Below the pieces are notes generated by a model. The model did not search any database. It was not told where the DNA came from and saw nothing but the letters and a program-made list of their open reading frames with translations. Positions 14,012-21,566 of a stretch of 25,984 bases of DNA are shown here, in pieces; positions within the stretch are counted from its first letter, which is position 1; each line of letters begins with the position of its first letter. Both the position numbers and the translations under genes were made by a program. The stretch comes from Thermoplasmata archaeon (GTDB lineage Archaea > Thermoplasmatota > Thermoplasmata > Thermoplasmatales > Thermoplasmataceae): the NCBI GenBank assembly GCA_021792045.1, contig JAJYVJ010000010.1, forward strand, positions 1 through 25,984, in the 5' to 3' direction.

Positions 14012-14950
14012 TTACTCTATTTCAAGGAAAACTTCACGCAGTACATCAAACCTGAACTTCGATCCTTTGAGATATTCCTCATTCTTCTCATACGAGATCC
14101 ACTTCCTCCTTGTTTTTTCTGCAGCCTCCCCAGTAACGTTACTGCCAGCAAATGGATCGAGCACCACGTCCCCTTCATCCGTCAGAAATTTAATAAAGAA
14201 ATCTGGAAGGCCGAGCGGATACCTTGCAGGATGCGGTTTTATGTTGAATTGTTTGCACATTTTCAAATACCTGCTGTTTGACTCTGTGTTTGAGAAAGAA
14301 AGGAAATTAGATGCGATTGCACCTTTATTATCTACCTGAAATTTCTCACTGATTTTGTGGCCAGATGGCCTCATCTTAGCCTTATATCCCTTTTCAAGAA
14401 GGTTTCTCATCGATTCGCTGTATTCTTTCAGTACATTCCTATTGTTTGCTTTCGGATAGGGGGATTTTGAGAGCCACCACACGTATTCGATTGAATCCTT
14501 TACTCTTATCCTCCTAATTGTTACCCATTCCGCAGGAGTAGGCAATGATGCTGGTTTGTTCCAAATGAACTCTTCAGCGAGTTTGAATGTCTTGCAAAGT
14601 TCGAGCAATAACTGGAACTGGTATAGTGAACGTATGGGAAGTCCCTTTTGCCAACCTCCCCCGATGTTCAACACAAAACTTCCGGTTGGTTTAAGGACTC
14701 TATAGAATTCTTTTGCGAAAGGCATGAACCACTCTACGTAGACCTCCGGGTCAGCATTGTTGTACTCTTTCTTCTTGCGTAACCCATACGGGGGGGAAGT
14801 CATTATCAGATCAATAGAATTGTCGGGGATTTCTTTTATAAGTTCCATAGCGTCTCCAACATATGCCTGACCCTGTTCAGTAACATAGAAAGGTTTTGTT
14901 TTCATGAGTTTTGATCCGCTCTTTAGTAACGGAACGTAAAGGTCATTCAT
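14012..14950 (-). CDS. Beta-class DNA methyltransferase (probably N4-cytosine or N6-adenine), module 1
   Basis: A 312-residue site-specific methylase. Motif IV TSPPYGL is near the N-terminus (51-57) and the SAM motif DPFAGSNVTGEAAE near the C-terminus (265-278), the order of class beta. TSPPY is commonly seen in N4-cytosine enzymes, while many N6-adenine enzymes have DPPY, so N4-cytosine is the better guess. VLNIGGGW (93-100) and HPARYPLGLPDFFI (240-253) are typical of this group. Its ATG overlaps the stop of the ribbon-helix-helix gene (ATGA), so it is translated from that transcript. An internal ATG at codon 16 is an alternative start. It would protect host DNA from the neighbouring Mrr-like nuclease. 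Confidence 0.9.
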   Translation of the reverse strand: MNDLYVPLLKSGSKLMKTKPFYVTEQGQAYVGDAMELIKEIPDNSIDLIMTSPPYGLRKKKEYNNADPEVYVEWFMPFAKEFYRVLKPTGSFVLNIGGGWQKGLPIRSLYQFQLLLELCKTFKLAEEFIWNKPASLPTPAEWVTIRRIRVKDSIEYVWWLSKSPYPKANNRNVLKEYSESMRNLLEKGYKAKMRPSGHKISEKFQVDNKGAIASNFLSFSNTESNSRYLKMCKQFNIKPHPARYPLGLPDFFIKFLTDEGDVVLDPFAGSNVTGEAAEKTRRKWISYEKNEEYLKGSKFRFDVLREVFLEIE

Positions 14951-15123
14951 TTAGATTTCTCACCTAGCTCTGCCTTTATAGTATCAGTAACAATCCACGA
15001 TTCTATGGCTTCAATTATCGCCCTTTGTATGCTACCTCTCTTATAGGCACCAAATCTCCTGGAAACCTCATCCCTGAATCTCTGGTTCAAGTCATCACTG
15101 ATGACAGTAGAAATTTGAGGCAT
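14947..15123 (-). CDS. Ribbon-helix-helix (CopG-like) regulator coupled to the methylase
   Basis: A 58-residue protein from ATG 15123: MPQISTVISDDLNQRFRDEV, then a second helix SIQRAIIEAIESWI, the ribbon-helix-helix pattern. ATG 15123 is preferred over the upstream in-frame start (15159) because TTATATATAA at 15140-15149 sits about 25 bases before it, predicting a leaderless message. It is probably an autorepressor that sets methylase level, acting at TATCATGATA (15154-15163). Confidence 0.75.
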   Translation of the reverse strand: MPQISTVISDDLNQRFRDEVSRRFGAYKRGSIQRAIIEAIESWIVTDTIKAELGEKSK

Positions 15124-15139
15124 GATAGATAAATATTTA

Positions 15140-15163
15140 ATTATATATAAAGATATCATGATA
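15140..15163 (-). promoter_or_regulatory. Promoter and palindromic operator of the methylase operon
   Basis: TTATATATAA at 15140-15149 serves as TATA for the minus-strand genes. The 10-base perfect palindrome TATCATGATA at 15154-15163 sits where BRE and TFB bind. CATGATA occurs again at the start codon (15121-15127), so a ribbon-helix-helix dimer could bind both. Confidence 0.5.
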
Positions 15164-15588
15164 ACATGTTTTTTATAGAGGCATATGCTTTAAATTTCTA
15201 TAAGCAGAGTTCTGGTACTTATAGATATCAAATCTGATTTTTGAATGAGGGGTAATTATCATAGTGTGGTGAAAGTTGGTTTTCGAATAAACGCCCGCGT
15301 TTATGAATAGTTAAGTATCTTAAAATATGACTCTCTTAATAGTTATTACTCTTCGTCGAACAACCACCTCAATATGGAAATAGTGGGTAAAGAGTATTAC
15401 ACAAGTGCCTCTTCGAAGTCATTATTAAGCCGCCTGGGTTCATAGATATATATGGATATTTACAGGCCTGTCCTACAGGAATATTATGAACTGAAGAGCT
15501 AGAAAAATGAAGTCGTACCGGGTCCATCTTATTAGTTAGAACTGCGTTAGTTTTATATGCGATATATACTATGTAGCGACAAAGTCGA
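15164..15588. other. Gene-free region between modification module 1 and the Kiwa-like pair
   Basis: No ORF of convincing length is seen on either strand. ATAAACGC (15287-15294) and GCGTTTAT (15297-15304) form a near-continuous 18-base palindrome with a 2-base spacer, a strong candidate protein-binding site. A short palindrome CCTGT/ACAGG occurs near 15467-15479. TTTATATGC at 15552-15560 is the likely TATA of the kwaB-like gene. Confidence 0.5.
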
Positions 15589-15612
15589 TTGAAAGCAGGC
15601 GGAGGAATTTAT

Positions 15613-16638
15613 TTGGGGGGGTTGGAAAGTAAGAAGGTTGAGTTTCGAATCGAACCAATGGAAAGTGTACCGGAGATCGACAACATTATAAAAAATTTGA
15701 AAAATGTAGAAGACAAAAATGTTCACATGTCCGTTTTATTTAGAGGAAGAGCCGGTGGAAAAACTAATGCACAAGAGGAAGAGAATAGCATAGCTGATCC
15801 GGATGACATTTCTGTTAGAAGAGAAGTGAAAAGAACCGCAATTTCTGACGGGTCTCTTAGAAAACAACTTTTGAAAAATGTATTGAACACCCTTGAAAAA
15901 AGGTCATTTGAAGAGCCTATTCCATACAATTCCTCATACATAATGCACTCACAGGAATGCATGAGGCTTCTCAAATCTGAAATCCCTAGTCTCCAACCTA
16001 TTTTAGATCTTATTCGTATAGATAACGAATTATTTGATCCGCACAAAGATGAGAAACTTTCGCTACTTGGCTTCATTTTCCAATACAGCAAAGACATATA
16101 CGGATTTCTGATATCACGGAGCGGTAATTCGGTTTGGAGCGAAAAGCAACTATTAAAAAAATTGATAGTCACTATGACGGACGGTCAGGTCAATAGAATA
16201 GATAACATTCCAACATTTTTCATACCACAAGAGGTGGATGCACTCCTTATTGGTGAATATGTATACGTGTTTGAGAAAGCGTATTTCGAGAAATTCTTTG
16301 ATTTCAGGATGGAGATCTCGAGAAGGATAAGGGACGGAAAGAATGCAATGGCAATTTATATTAATTCTCCAGAAGATCTTATAAAAGAATGCAAAAATTT
16401 GGAAAATACACGGAAGCTCTATAGTTGCCTCAAAAATATGCAGAGCGGAAAGATCAAAATGGAAAATGTGAGGAAGATTACACTGGAAAAGGGTCTTAGG
16501 GTCGGGTTTACTAAGGACGGAAAAATCGATCTCAGTAACTCGATACCGAAGGATGTTCTAAGAGTGCTGGACGATGACTGGGTAATAGGAAGGACTACGG
16601 AATCTGAATACTATTCCACAAATAAAAGGCAGGCCTAG
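15613..16638 (+). CDS. kwaB: KwaB-like protein (DUF4868) of a Kiwa defence system
   Basis: About 341 residues from TTG 15613, chosen because GGAGG lies at 15601-15605; TTG 15589 would add eight. Kiwa is a two-gene anti-phage system: KwaA sits in the membrane and senses infection, KwaB (DUF4868) binds DNA and carries out the response. Visible DUF4868 marks are FIPQEVDALLIGEYVYVFEK with YFEKFFDF (about 211-239 counted from 15589), then NTRKLYSCLKN, and the end DVLRVLDDDWVIGRTTESEY, like the 'vL.lL.D..l.S.LT..eY' end of the family. Length is near the usual 310-320. The unusual feature is orientation: the kwaA-like gene is convergent, 14 bases away, rather than upstream in one operon. Confidence 0.75.
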   Translation: MGGLESKKVEFRIEPMESVPEIDNIIKNLKNVEDKNVHMSVLFRGRAGGKTNAQEEENSIADPDDISVRREVKRTAISDGSLRKQLLKNVLNTLEKRSFEEPIPYNSSYIMHSQECMRLLKSEIPSLQPILDLIRIDNELFDPHKDEKLSLLGFIFQYSKDIYGFLISRSGNSVWSEKQLLKKLIVTMTDGQVNRIDNIPTFFIPQEVDALLIGEYVYVFEKAYFEKFFDFRMEISRRIRDGKNAMAIYINSPEDLIKECKNLENTRKLYSCLKNMQSGKIKMENVRKITLEKGLRVGFTKDGKIDLSNSIPKDVLRVLDDDWVIGRTTESEYYSTNKRQA

Positions 16639-16652
16639 TCAAGAAAAAATGA

Positions 16653-17156
16653 TCAGTCGGCAAGGTATGTACCTTGAACTATAAGTTTCATATTAAGTGG
16701 CTGCTTTATTTTCACTGGAACCCTGGAAATCAGATGAATCTGGCCGACTTCTTTTACCTTTACTTCATAGAAGTGATACCTAAATATTGTCAGAATAGGA
16801 TTGTAGAAAAGGAGATCGCTGTAGAGATACGCGATAAATACCATGAAAAATAGGATCAAGAATATAACGAATCCTTTATAATCTTGCAGAAGCAGTAACG
16901 GCAACAATATTCCAATATATGATATTATGTAATTTACATACTGGTTGCCGAGGTCGGTCACTTCTGATATCTCATAGGCGTATACGTCATTTTTATTATG
17001 CAATATGGCATACCAGTAAATGTAGGACAAAACCGAGGCACCAGAAACGCTGACATAAAAGTACCAATACTGCGTGCCTAAGTAAATGATATCTAGAATT
17101 ACAAACAATAGCAGGAAATCTGCAAGAAATAATACAATTCTGTTGACTGATTTCAC
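16653..17156 (-). CDS. kwaA: KwaA-like membrane protein of a Kiwa defence system
   Basis: A 167-residue protein with four predicted membrane helices (about 7-27, 31-51, 75-92, 94-112) and a C-terminal soluble part. NYIISYIGILLPLLL, then FYNPILTIFRYHFYEVKV, agree with the 'YI.sYI.Pl' and 'NP.L...GY..Yev' signatures of KwaA. The start is GTG 17156, nearly leaderless from a TTTATATG box at about 17182-17190. In the described systems kwaA and kwaB are tandem; here they converge, so separate promoters drive them. The assignment depends on pattern similarity and on the DUF4868 neighbour. Confidence 0.65.
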   Translation of the reverse strand: MKSVNRIVLFLADFLLLFVILDIIYLGTQYWYFYVSVSGASVLSYIYWYAILHNKNDVYAYEISEVTDLGNQYVNYIISYIGILLPLLLLQDYKGFVIFLILFFMVFIAYLYSDLLFYNPILTIFRYHFYEVKVKEVGQIHLISRVPVKIKQPLNMKLIVQGTYLAD

Positions 17157-17322
17157 CGATTATTCTGAACTCCTTTGGATCATATAAATTCCAGCTATTA
17201 ATAACCAGCGAAGAAGTGAAAATTATATTAACATAAATATAAGCCCATCGTAGCTATCAAATAGTGCGGATAACTAATAACAAAATATTAGAACACAGAT
17301 ATTATTCATTTTCATTATAAGA

Positions 17323-17410
17323 GTGTCCAATAAAGAACTCTTTTCGGACACTAAAATTATGGTTATGGCGTATATAAATAAACCATTCAATTTTCGGAGG
17401 TAGGTTTTCG
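17323..17410 (+). repeat. Direct repeat, copy 1 of 3 (about 88 bp)
   Basis: It aligns over its whole length with 24574-24662 and 25119-25207. Parts in order: a 29-base imperfect dyad (GTGTCC at 17323-17328, GGACAC at 17346-17351), about 20 unconserved bases, TATATAAATAAA at 17371-17382, about 16 bases, then a GGTAGGTTTT end. It lies between the kwaA-like gene and the four-helix membrane protein gene and no gene overlaps it. It may be a recombination site, a mobile-element end or a promoter unit. Confidence 0.75.
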
Positions 17411-17445
17411 CCCACCTTTAAGTTAGATACGATAGAATATAGGCG

Positions 17446-18165
17446 TCAGGAATAGAGTAGGGATGGTCCATTCTCGTTGAATATTACTCTTATTTCCTCT
17501 GTTTTTAAGGGGACTTCTTGAACTTTCTCTATTATGAGTCTCATTGTATCTGTTTCTTTAGCTTTTGACTTCTTCAGGTTTCTTTTCTCGGCCCGAATAC
17601 TATGCAGTAGTAATAACATTGAAAAGGCTAAGAATACAACGCCCGTAATTATTTGCCCGGTACTGTTTATACCTATTTGTGGGTCATTAGATGCGAATCC
17701 AAGAATTATATCTGAGATTCCTGCTGGAAATAAAATAACGAAGACAGTGCTTAAAAGCTCATTAGCTGTTTTCTTTATTGACCTTACTATATTGTCGTCG
17801 TATATCGGCTTATAAATGTATTGAACGGCATATTCGTCAGTTAGCTCATCTTTTCCAATTACATTTTTGGATATTTTCAGTTCTATGAGTATGTTTCTAT
17901 TTAACGTAAGTATGATATAAATTGATAATACTGAAATGAAGATAGAAGCCATTAAAATGTAAAATGATAAATTGGCCACCTGATTAATATCATAGAAAAT
18001 AGAAGTTGTTATAACTGAATAAACAGCAACAAGCGAAGAAAGGATTATTGGAAAAAATTTTACCCACATCCCTATAATATAGAAGCCCATCTCATTAGAT
18101 GCAAGATGATTTGCTAAAATTTCATTGATATGTGAGGAGTCATTTCCTTTTGAAAGTGCGGTCAT
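17446..18165 (-). CDS. Four-helix membrane protein of unknown function
   Basis: A 239-residue protein with four predicted membrane segments in two pairs: about 30-50 and 62-85, then 135-155 and 168-188. A soluble stretch lies between them and a basic, charged C-terminal tail follows (RAEKRNLKKSKAKET). There is no signal peptide and no recognised family. The layout of paired helices with a cytosolic tail is seen in several membrane effectors of defence systems, but there is no motif to support that here. The likely TATA is TTTTTTTAA just upstream of the start, with a perfect inverted repeat (18195-18218) beside it. Confidence 0.6.
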   Translation of the reverse strand: MTALSKGNDSSHINEILANHLASNEMGFYIIGMWVKFFPIILSSLVAVYSVITTSIFYDINQVANLSFYILMASIFISVLSIYIILTLNRNILIELKISKNVIGKDELTDEYAVQYIYKPIYDDNIVRSIKKTANELLSTVFVILFPAGISDIILGFASNDPQIGINSTGQIITGVVFLAFSMLLLLHSIRAEKRNLKKSKAKETDTMRLIIEKVQEVPLKTEEIRVIFNENGPSLLYS

Positions 18166-18194
18166 ATGGGTCTAATAATCATAACTTAAAAAAA

Positions 18195-18218
18195 TTTGTT
18201 CTTGCGAGTAAGAACAAA
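18195..18218. promoter_or_regulatory. Perfect 9-base inverted repeat upstream of the four-helix membrane protein gene
   Basis: TTTGTTCTT (18195-18203) and AAGAACAAA (18210-18218) flank a 6-base spacer. It sits 30-53 bases upstream of ATG 18165, immediately upstream of the A/T-rich TATA-like run at about 18187-18195, at the BRE position. It may be an operator. Confidence 0.5.
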
Positions 18219-18321
18219 ATAAGCAAAGATTAGTGCAATTACGGTCCTTACACCCAACCTTCCACCCATTTCCTCCTCTTTTTCTAATCAACAAAACCTA
18301 CCCTTCTGATTGCGGTAAAAA

Positions 18322-18330
18322 GTATATAAA
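18322..18330 (+). promoter_or_regulatory. TATA box upstream of the GC-rich gene pair
   Basis: GTATATAAA at 18322-18330 preceded by GGTAAAAA is a good BRE/TATA combination. Transcription would start near 18352, leaving about 210 bases of leader before ATG 18562; this long leader contains no gene that I can support, although the frame is open from GTG 18400. Confidence 0.45.
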
Positions 18331-18561
18331 ACCCTGGTAAGGAATTTTTGTCAACTTTAAGATTGCTTTCCGTGAGATTTCCCGAGGTCTCAAAAATCCG
18401 TGGTAGCGAAATATCTTCATGCCGTCGTGCCAATCCTTATTAGCAAATTGGCAGTAAGACATGCGAGTCGATCATCATGCCAGGATCATACCAATGCAAG
18501 AACATTCTCGCGGAAATGCCTTCATGCCATACGGCTGACGTTACGAGAGGGAATCCGCATC

Positions 18562-19482
18562 ATGATCTACCGTGATATTGATCGGAAGATCGGCTACATG
18601 CTCTCCGTCTCCATGGTGCAGAGCCATCCCCTTATCCCTGTTATGGAGAAGGAGTTCGGCGACGTCCCGCTGCACTCGGACCGCATAGGCAGCGAATCAT
18701 ACATAGACCTATTCGTGCAGGGCGAAAAAGCCCAGAGGTTCGAGCCCATGGTATCCTCCTATGATCATGTCATGAGGGGTGACCTGCTCACGGTCAAGCT
18801 CAAGTCCGAGGAGATGAGCACCGTCAGCGCCATAATGGACCGCATACTCGGCATAGGGACAGTATTGCCGAGATCGCTTTACCTCACCGGGGGCAGGATC
18901 AGGGCGGAATACAGGTTCCATGCCTCTGATCTTCATGATGTCACCATGCTGGCGGGAGACATACTGCAGATGAGGAACGGCATGGAGATCGTGAACCTCG
19001 GCCCCGATCCCGGCGGCATCGCAGCACTTGATGCGGTGAATGATCGCATATCCCTTTCAGTGGTGGGGTTCGACACGGATCTCCCCGATGAGATCATGTC
19101 TGCGGGGATAACGGAAGCGTTCTTCGAGGTTAACTCCGAGCACCGCATGAAGGATTCCCTCAGGTCCATTGCAGTATGCCCCTCGTCGCATGTGCCCGGT
19201 TCATGGCAGCCTGTGCCGGGCGACAGCGGCCTCTATCATGCGGACATAAGCTCACCCTTCATCAACTTGGTACGAAACAGCGCCAATGAGGCGCACGTAC
19301 CCCGGGCGGGAACCATAATGAAGGTCACGGACGGGATCCTCAGGGCATTCGCCTTCATGCCCCGGTCACTGCTGAGGGAATACCTGGGCATACTCTTCAG
19401 CGCATCCGGGAAGCTTCCCGGCTCGCATTTCAGCCTCAGCTATGTTGGCGATTACCGGAAGGGCATATGGGAGTGGATATGA
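18562..19482 (+). CDS. Conserved-looking protein of unknown function in a GC-rich patch
   Basis: A 306-residue soluble protein from ATG 18562, chosen because GAGAGGG lies about ten bases upstream; the open frame extends to GTG 18400, but the extra residues are Ser/Arg/His-rich and unlike a real N-terminus. Alpha/beta pattern, no membrane segments, no recognised motif. The first part (MIYRDIDRKIGYMLSVSM) and the repeated strand-helix units may make two similar halves. Base composition is clearly GC-richer than in the flanking defence genes, so it may be native chromosome or come from a different source. The next gene follows in 19 bases. Confidence 0.65.
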   Translation: MIYRDIDRKIGYMLSVSMVQSHPLIPVMEKEFGDVPLHSDRIGSESYIDLFVQGEKAQRFEPMVSSYDHVMRGDLLTVKLKSEEMSTVSAIMDRILGIGTVLPRSLYLTGGRIRAEYRFHASDLHDVTMLAGDILQMRNGMEIVNLGPDPGGIAALDAVNDRISLSVVGFDTDLPDEIMSAGITEAFFEVNSEHRMKDSLRSIAVCPSSHVPGSWQPVPGDSGLYHADISSPFINLVRNSANEAHVPRAGTIMKVTDGILRAFAFMPRSLLREYLGILFSASGKLPGSHFSLSYVGDYRKGIWEWI

Positions 19483-19501
19483 GTGACTTGGAGGGATATA
19501 G

Positions 19502-19702
19502 GTGACAGGGATCGAGGGTGAGGCGAAAAGGGCAATAGGCTTCGGCGTTGCGGAGCTCTACACGTTCGTTTACAAAACGCCGGTTGGGCCGGTGAACATA
19601 CAGATACCCAGGGAGATGGCTGTCAGCGCTCCGCAGACGGTAAAGTTCAGGATAGAGTGGGAAGGGGACGGGCAGGAAATGCCACCGGATCAGGACGACT
19701 GA
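19502..19702 (+). CDS. Small acidic protein of unknown function
   Basis: A 66-residue protein starting GTG 19502 with GGAGGG at 19490-19495. It contains FVYKTPVGPVNIQIPREMA and ends in an acidic tail (PPDQDD). Same GC-rich composition and probably the same transcript as the gene ending at 19482. No family recognised. Confidence 0.6.
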   Translation: MTGIEGEAKRAIGFGVAELYTFVYKTPVGPVNIQIPREMAVSAPQTVKFRIEWEGDGQEMPPDQDD

Positions 19703-19742
19703 TTCAGTCTGTAAAACCGGGGAGACAAGATCTAGGAAGACG

Positions 19743-19901
19743 TTATTTCATCTTCCTCAATACGATGCTGCCGTTGTCCTCGTAGAACCCCACTATGTCC
19801 CCGGATTTCACATCCAAAATTTCGGCAGCTTTCTTCGGCACTGTGATCCTGAGCGACGCTTCCTTTTTGGATACACGTGATAATTCAAGCAGTTGTGGCA
19901 T
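19743..19901 (-). CDS. AbrB/SpoVT-like small DNA-binding protein
   Basis: A 52-residue protein: MPQLLELSRVSKKEASLRIT, then VPKKAAEILDVKSGDIVGFYE. It is nearly the same as the protein at 11473-11631 in length and core residues. ATG 19901 is preferred; the open frame upstream of it lacks conserved sequence. It lies between the GC-rich patch and the remnants preceding restriction-modification module 2. Confidence 0.8.
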   Translation of the reverse strand: MPQLLELSRVSKKEASLRITVPKKAAEILDVKSGDIVGFYEDNGSIVLRKMK

Positions 19902-20074
19902 TAATGGTAATTTTGGCCCTAAATTAATAGCTACTAGTTGGAGTGTTGGATTTTCATAAGCATTATTATGGAAGATCAAGGAGCGATCAGGGTTACTGAA
20001 GTTGCTCCTATACCTGGAGAAGCATGTAGTAAAATCGATCACACATACATTCAAAACCCCCGGACCTGACTGAA

Positions 20075-20149
20075 ATTCCCACGCTCAAGCTTATAGATGA
20101 GTATAATTATGTGTGCTTTACAAAAGAAAAGTGTAACTCAATAAATTGA
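20075..20149 (+). pseudogene. 3' fragment of a paralogue of the gene at 8861-9517
   Basis: The bases encode LKLIDEYNYVCFTKEK and a short tail, matching LKLVDEYNYIHFTKQK at the end of the protein at 8861-9517. Nothing upstream matches, so only the last 24 codons remain. It shows that a second copy once stood before the intact D12 methylase at 20669, as the complete gene stands beside the broken D12 methylase at 9590-10355. Confidence 0.75.
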
Positions 20150-20264
20150 TCCAAAACCATAGATTAAGCCTAGCATTTGACGTGCAGAAATAACGTAACC
20201 ATAAGAAGGAGTGGTTTTGCTTTTAAAGAGTGCTTTTCGTATGAAGTTATATGAGAGTGAATTA

Positions 20265-20516
20265 TTAGTGCTCAGTCATGTCATGTCTTTCCAATCTAAT
20301 TTGAAATTTGTTCCTATATTTATCTGGTATAAAAAGGTCCAAAGCAAATCTCTCAGGTTTGTATTCTGACCCATTTTTCCAATTCTTAAAAAGACAGTTA
20401 AGGCATAAAAAAGGCCAAGCAGGATTATCTGAAATCTCAATTCTTCCAAGAAAAGTTCGTATGTCGGTGAAGCATAGCCAGCAAGAGGATTCTGATGCAG
20501 GCCTCTTTTTGGTCTC
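20265..20516 (-). pseudogene. Zinc-ribbon-like ORF lacking a start codon (5' end lost)
   Basis: On the minus strand 83 codons are open between TAG (20517-20519) and TAA (20265-20267). They encode a convincing protein: CWLC, then 20-odd residues, CLNC, LFKNWKNGSEYKPERFALDL and FQIRLERHDMTEH. The two Cys pairs suggest a zinc ribbon or an HNH-like finger. No ATG, GTG or TTG occurs in the usable part, so the 5' end was probably lost when the neighbouring region changed. The plus-strand frame at 20308-20526 is the shadow of this ORF. Confidence 0.5.
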
Positions 20517-20551
20517 CTATTTATAATATTTGCATGAAATTAACAGTACTG

Positions 20552-20604
20552 GTCGGTATGGAATTTAAGTTAAACTGTTAGTCTAACCTACAGTTCATAC
20601 CGAC
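20552..20604. promoter_or_regulatory. Long inverted repeat upstream of the module 2 methylase
   Basis: GTCGGTATG (20552-20560) and CATACCGAC (20596-20604) are perfect 9-base arms. Between them lies a second palindrome GTTAGTCTAAC (20578-20588). A likely TATA for the methylase, ATAAAAATTAAT (about 20628-20639), follows. The nested symmetry suggests binding of a controller or a structured junction of an inserted cassette. Confidence 0.55.
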
Positions 20605-20668
20605 TTATCACAAAAGCGAAGGAAACGATAAAAATTAATACGCCTCATTAGATAATCTTCCAGTTAAA

Positions 20669-21550
20669 ATGATCAATCAATCAATAGACTTAGTTCATCC
20701 CGCAACATCTGAAAAAAAGCTTATAGCTTTTGGTTGGTATGGAGGCAAATATAGCCATTTGAACTGGCTTTTACCACTATTGCCAGAGGTCATCCACTAT
20801 TGTGAACCCTTTGGAGGGTCTGCTGCTGTAATTATCAACCGGAAACCGTCTCCCGTAGAAACCTATAATGATATCGATGGGAATGTTGTAAACTTCTTCA
20901 GGGTACTACGTGAGAATAAAGATCGCCTTATAGAAGATATAGGGTTGACTCCATTTTCTTTTGAAGAGTATGAAAGAGCCATCCGGGTACTAAATGGTGA
21001 GGTTGATGAGCAAGATTTGTTGGAAAGAGCGAGATCGTTTTATATAGTCGCCAGACAGACGAGAACAGGTCTAGCGCAAGGGGCTTCTGTTGGCAGGTGG
21101 GCTCATTGCAGACTTACCACTAGAGCAGGCATGTCTGGTGCAGTTTCAAGGTGGCTAGGTGCAGTCGAAGATCTTCCACTAATTGCTGAGAGGTTGCTTA
21201 GAGTACAAATAGAGCAACGACCAGCAGAAGAAGTGATTAAGAGATATGATAGTCCAGATACGCTGTTCTATTGCGATCCGCCATACCCTCATGAAAGCAG
21301 AGGAGATGTTCACTCATACAGCTACGAGATGACAGATGAACAACATGAAAGCCTTGCCAAAGTTCTGCACTCTGTTAAAGGTAAGGTAGCCCTATCAACA
21401 TATGATACGAAGTTAACAAATGAGTTATATTCTGACTGGCATAAACATATAGCAGACCCGAAATTGTGTCACTCATCAAAAAAGGAGCGAACAGAAATTC
21501 TATGGACTAACTATGTTGTGGCTTCAGATTCCAGCGAAAAATCTACGTAA
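20669..21550 (+). CDS. D12-class DNA adenine N6-methyltransferase, module 2
   Basis: A 293-residue Dam-like enzyme that methylates adenine in a recognition site using SAM. WYGGKYSH (23-30) and EPFGGSAAVI (46-55) form motif I, YNDID (66-70) is the usual acidic motif, and FYCDPPYPHE (200-209) the catalytic motif IV with intact DPPY. LSTYDT (about 239-244) matches the C-terminal family segment. A TATA lies about 35 bases upstream. The endonuclease begins 10-16 bases downstream in the same operon, so this is the protective half of module 2. Compare the broken relative at 9590-10355, where motif IV is DQPY. Confidence 0.9.
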   Translation: MINQSIDLVHPATSEKKLIAFGWYGGKYSHLNWLLPLLPEVIHYCEPFGGSAAVIINRKPSPVETYNDIDGNVVNFFRVLRENKDRLIEDIGLTPFSFEEYERAIRVLNGEVDEQDLLERARSFYIVARQTRTGLAQGASVGRWAHCRLTTRAGMSGAVSRWLGAVEDLPLIAERLLRVQIEQRPAEEVIKRYDSPDTLFYCDPPYPHESRGDVHSYSYEMTDEQHESLAKVLHSVKGKVALSTYDTKLTNELYSDWHKHIADPKLCHSSKKERTEILWTNYVVASDSSEKST

Positions 21551-21566
21551 TAGATAAGGGTTGGCA

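Noticed and set aside
18400..18561. N-terminal extension of the GC-rich gene from GTG 18400
   Set aside because: Residues are unlike a folded N-terminus; ATG 18562 has a better ribosome site.
20308..20526. 72-codon plus-strand open frame
   Set aside because: Antisense to the zinc-ribbon ORF at 20265-20516, which has CxxC pairs and a far more protein-like sequence.
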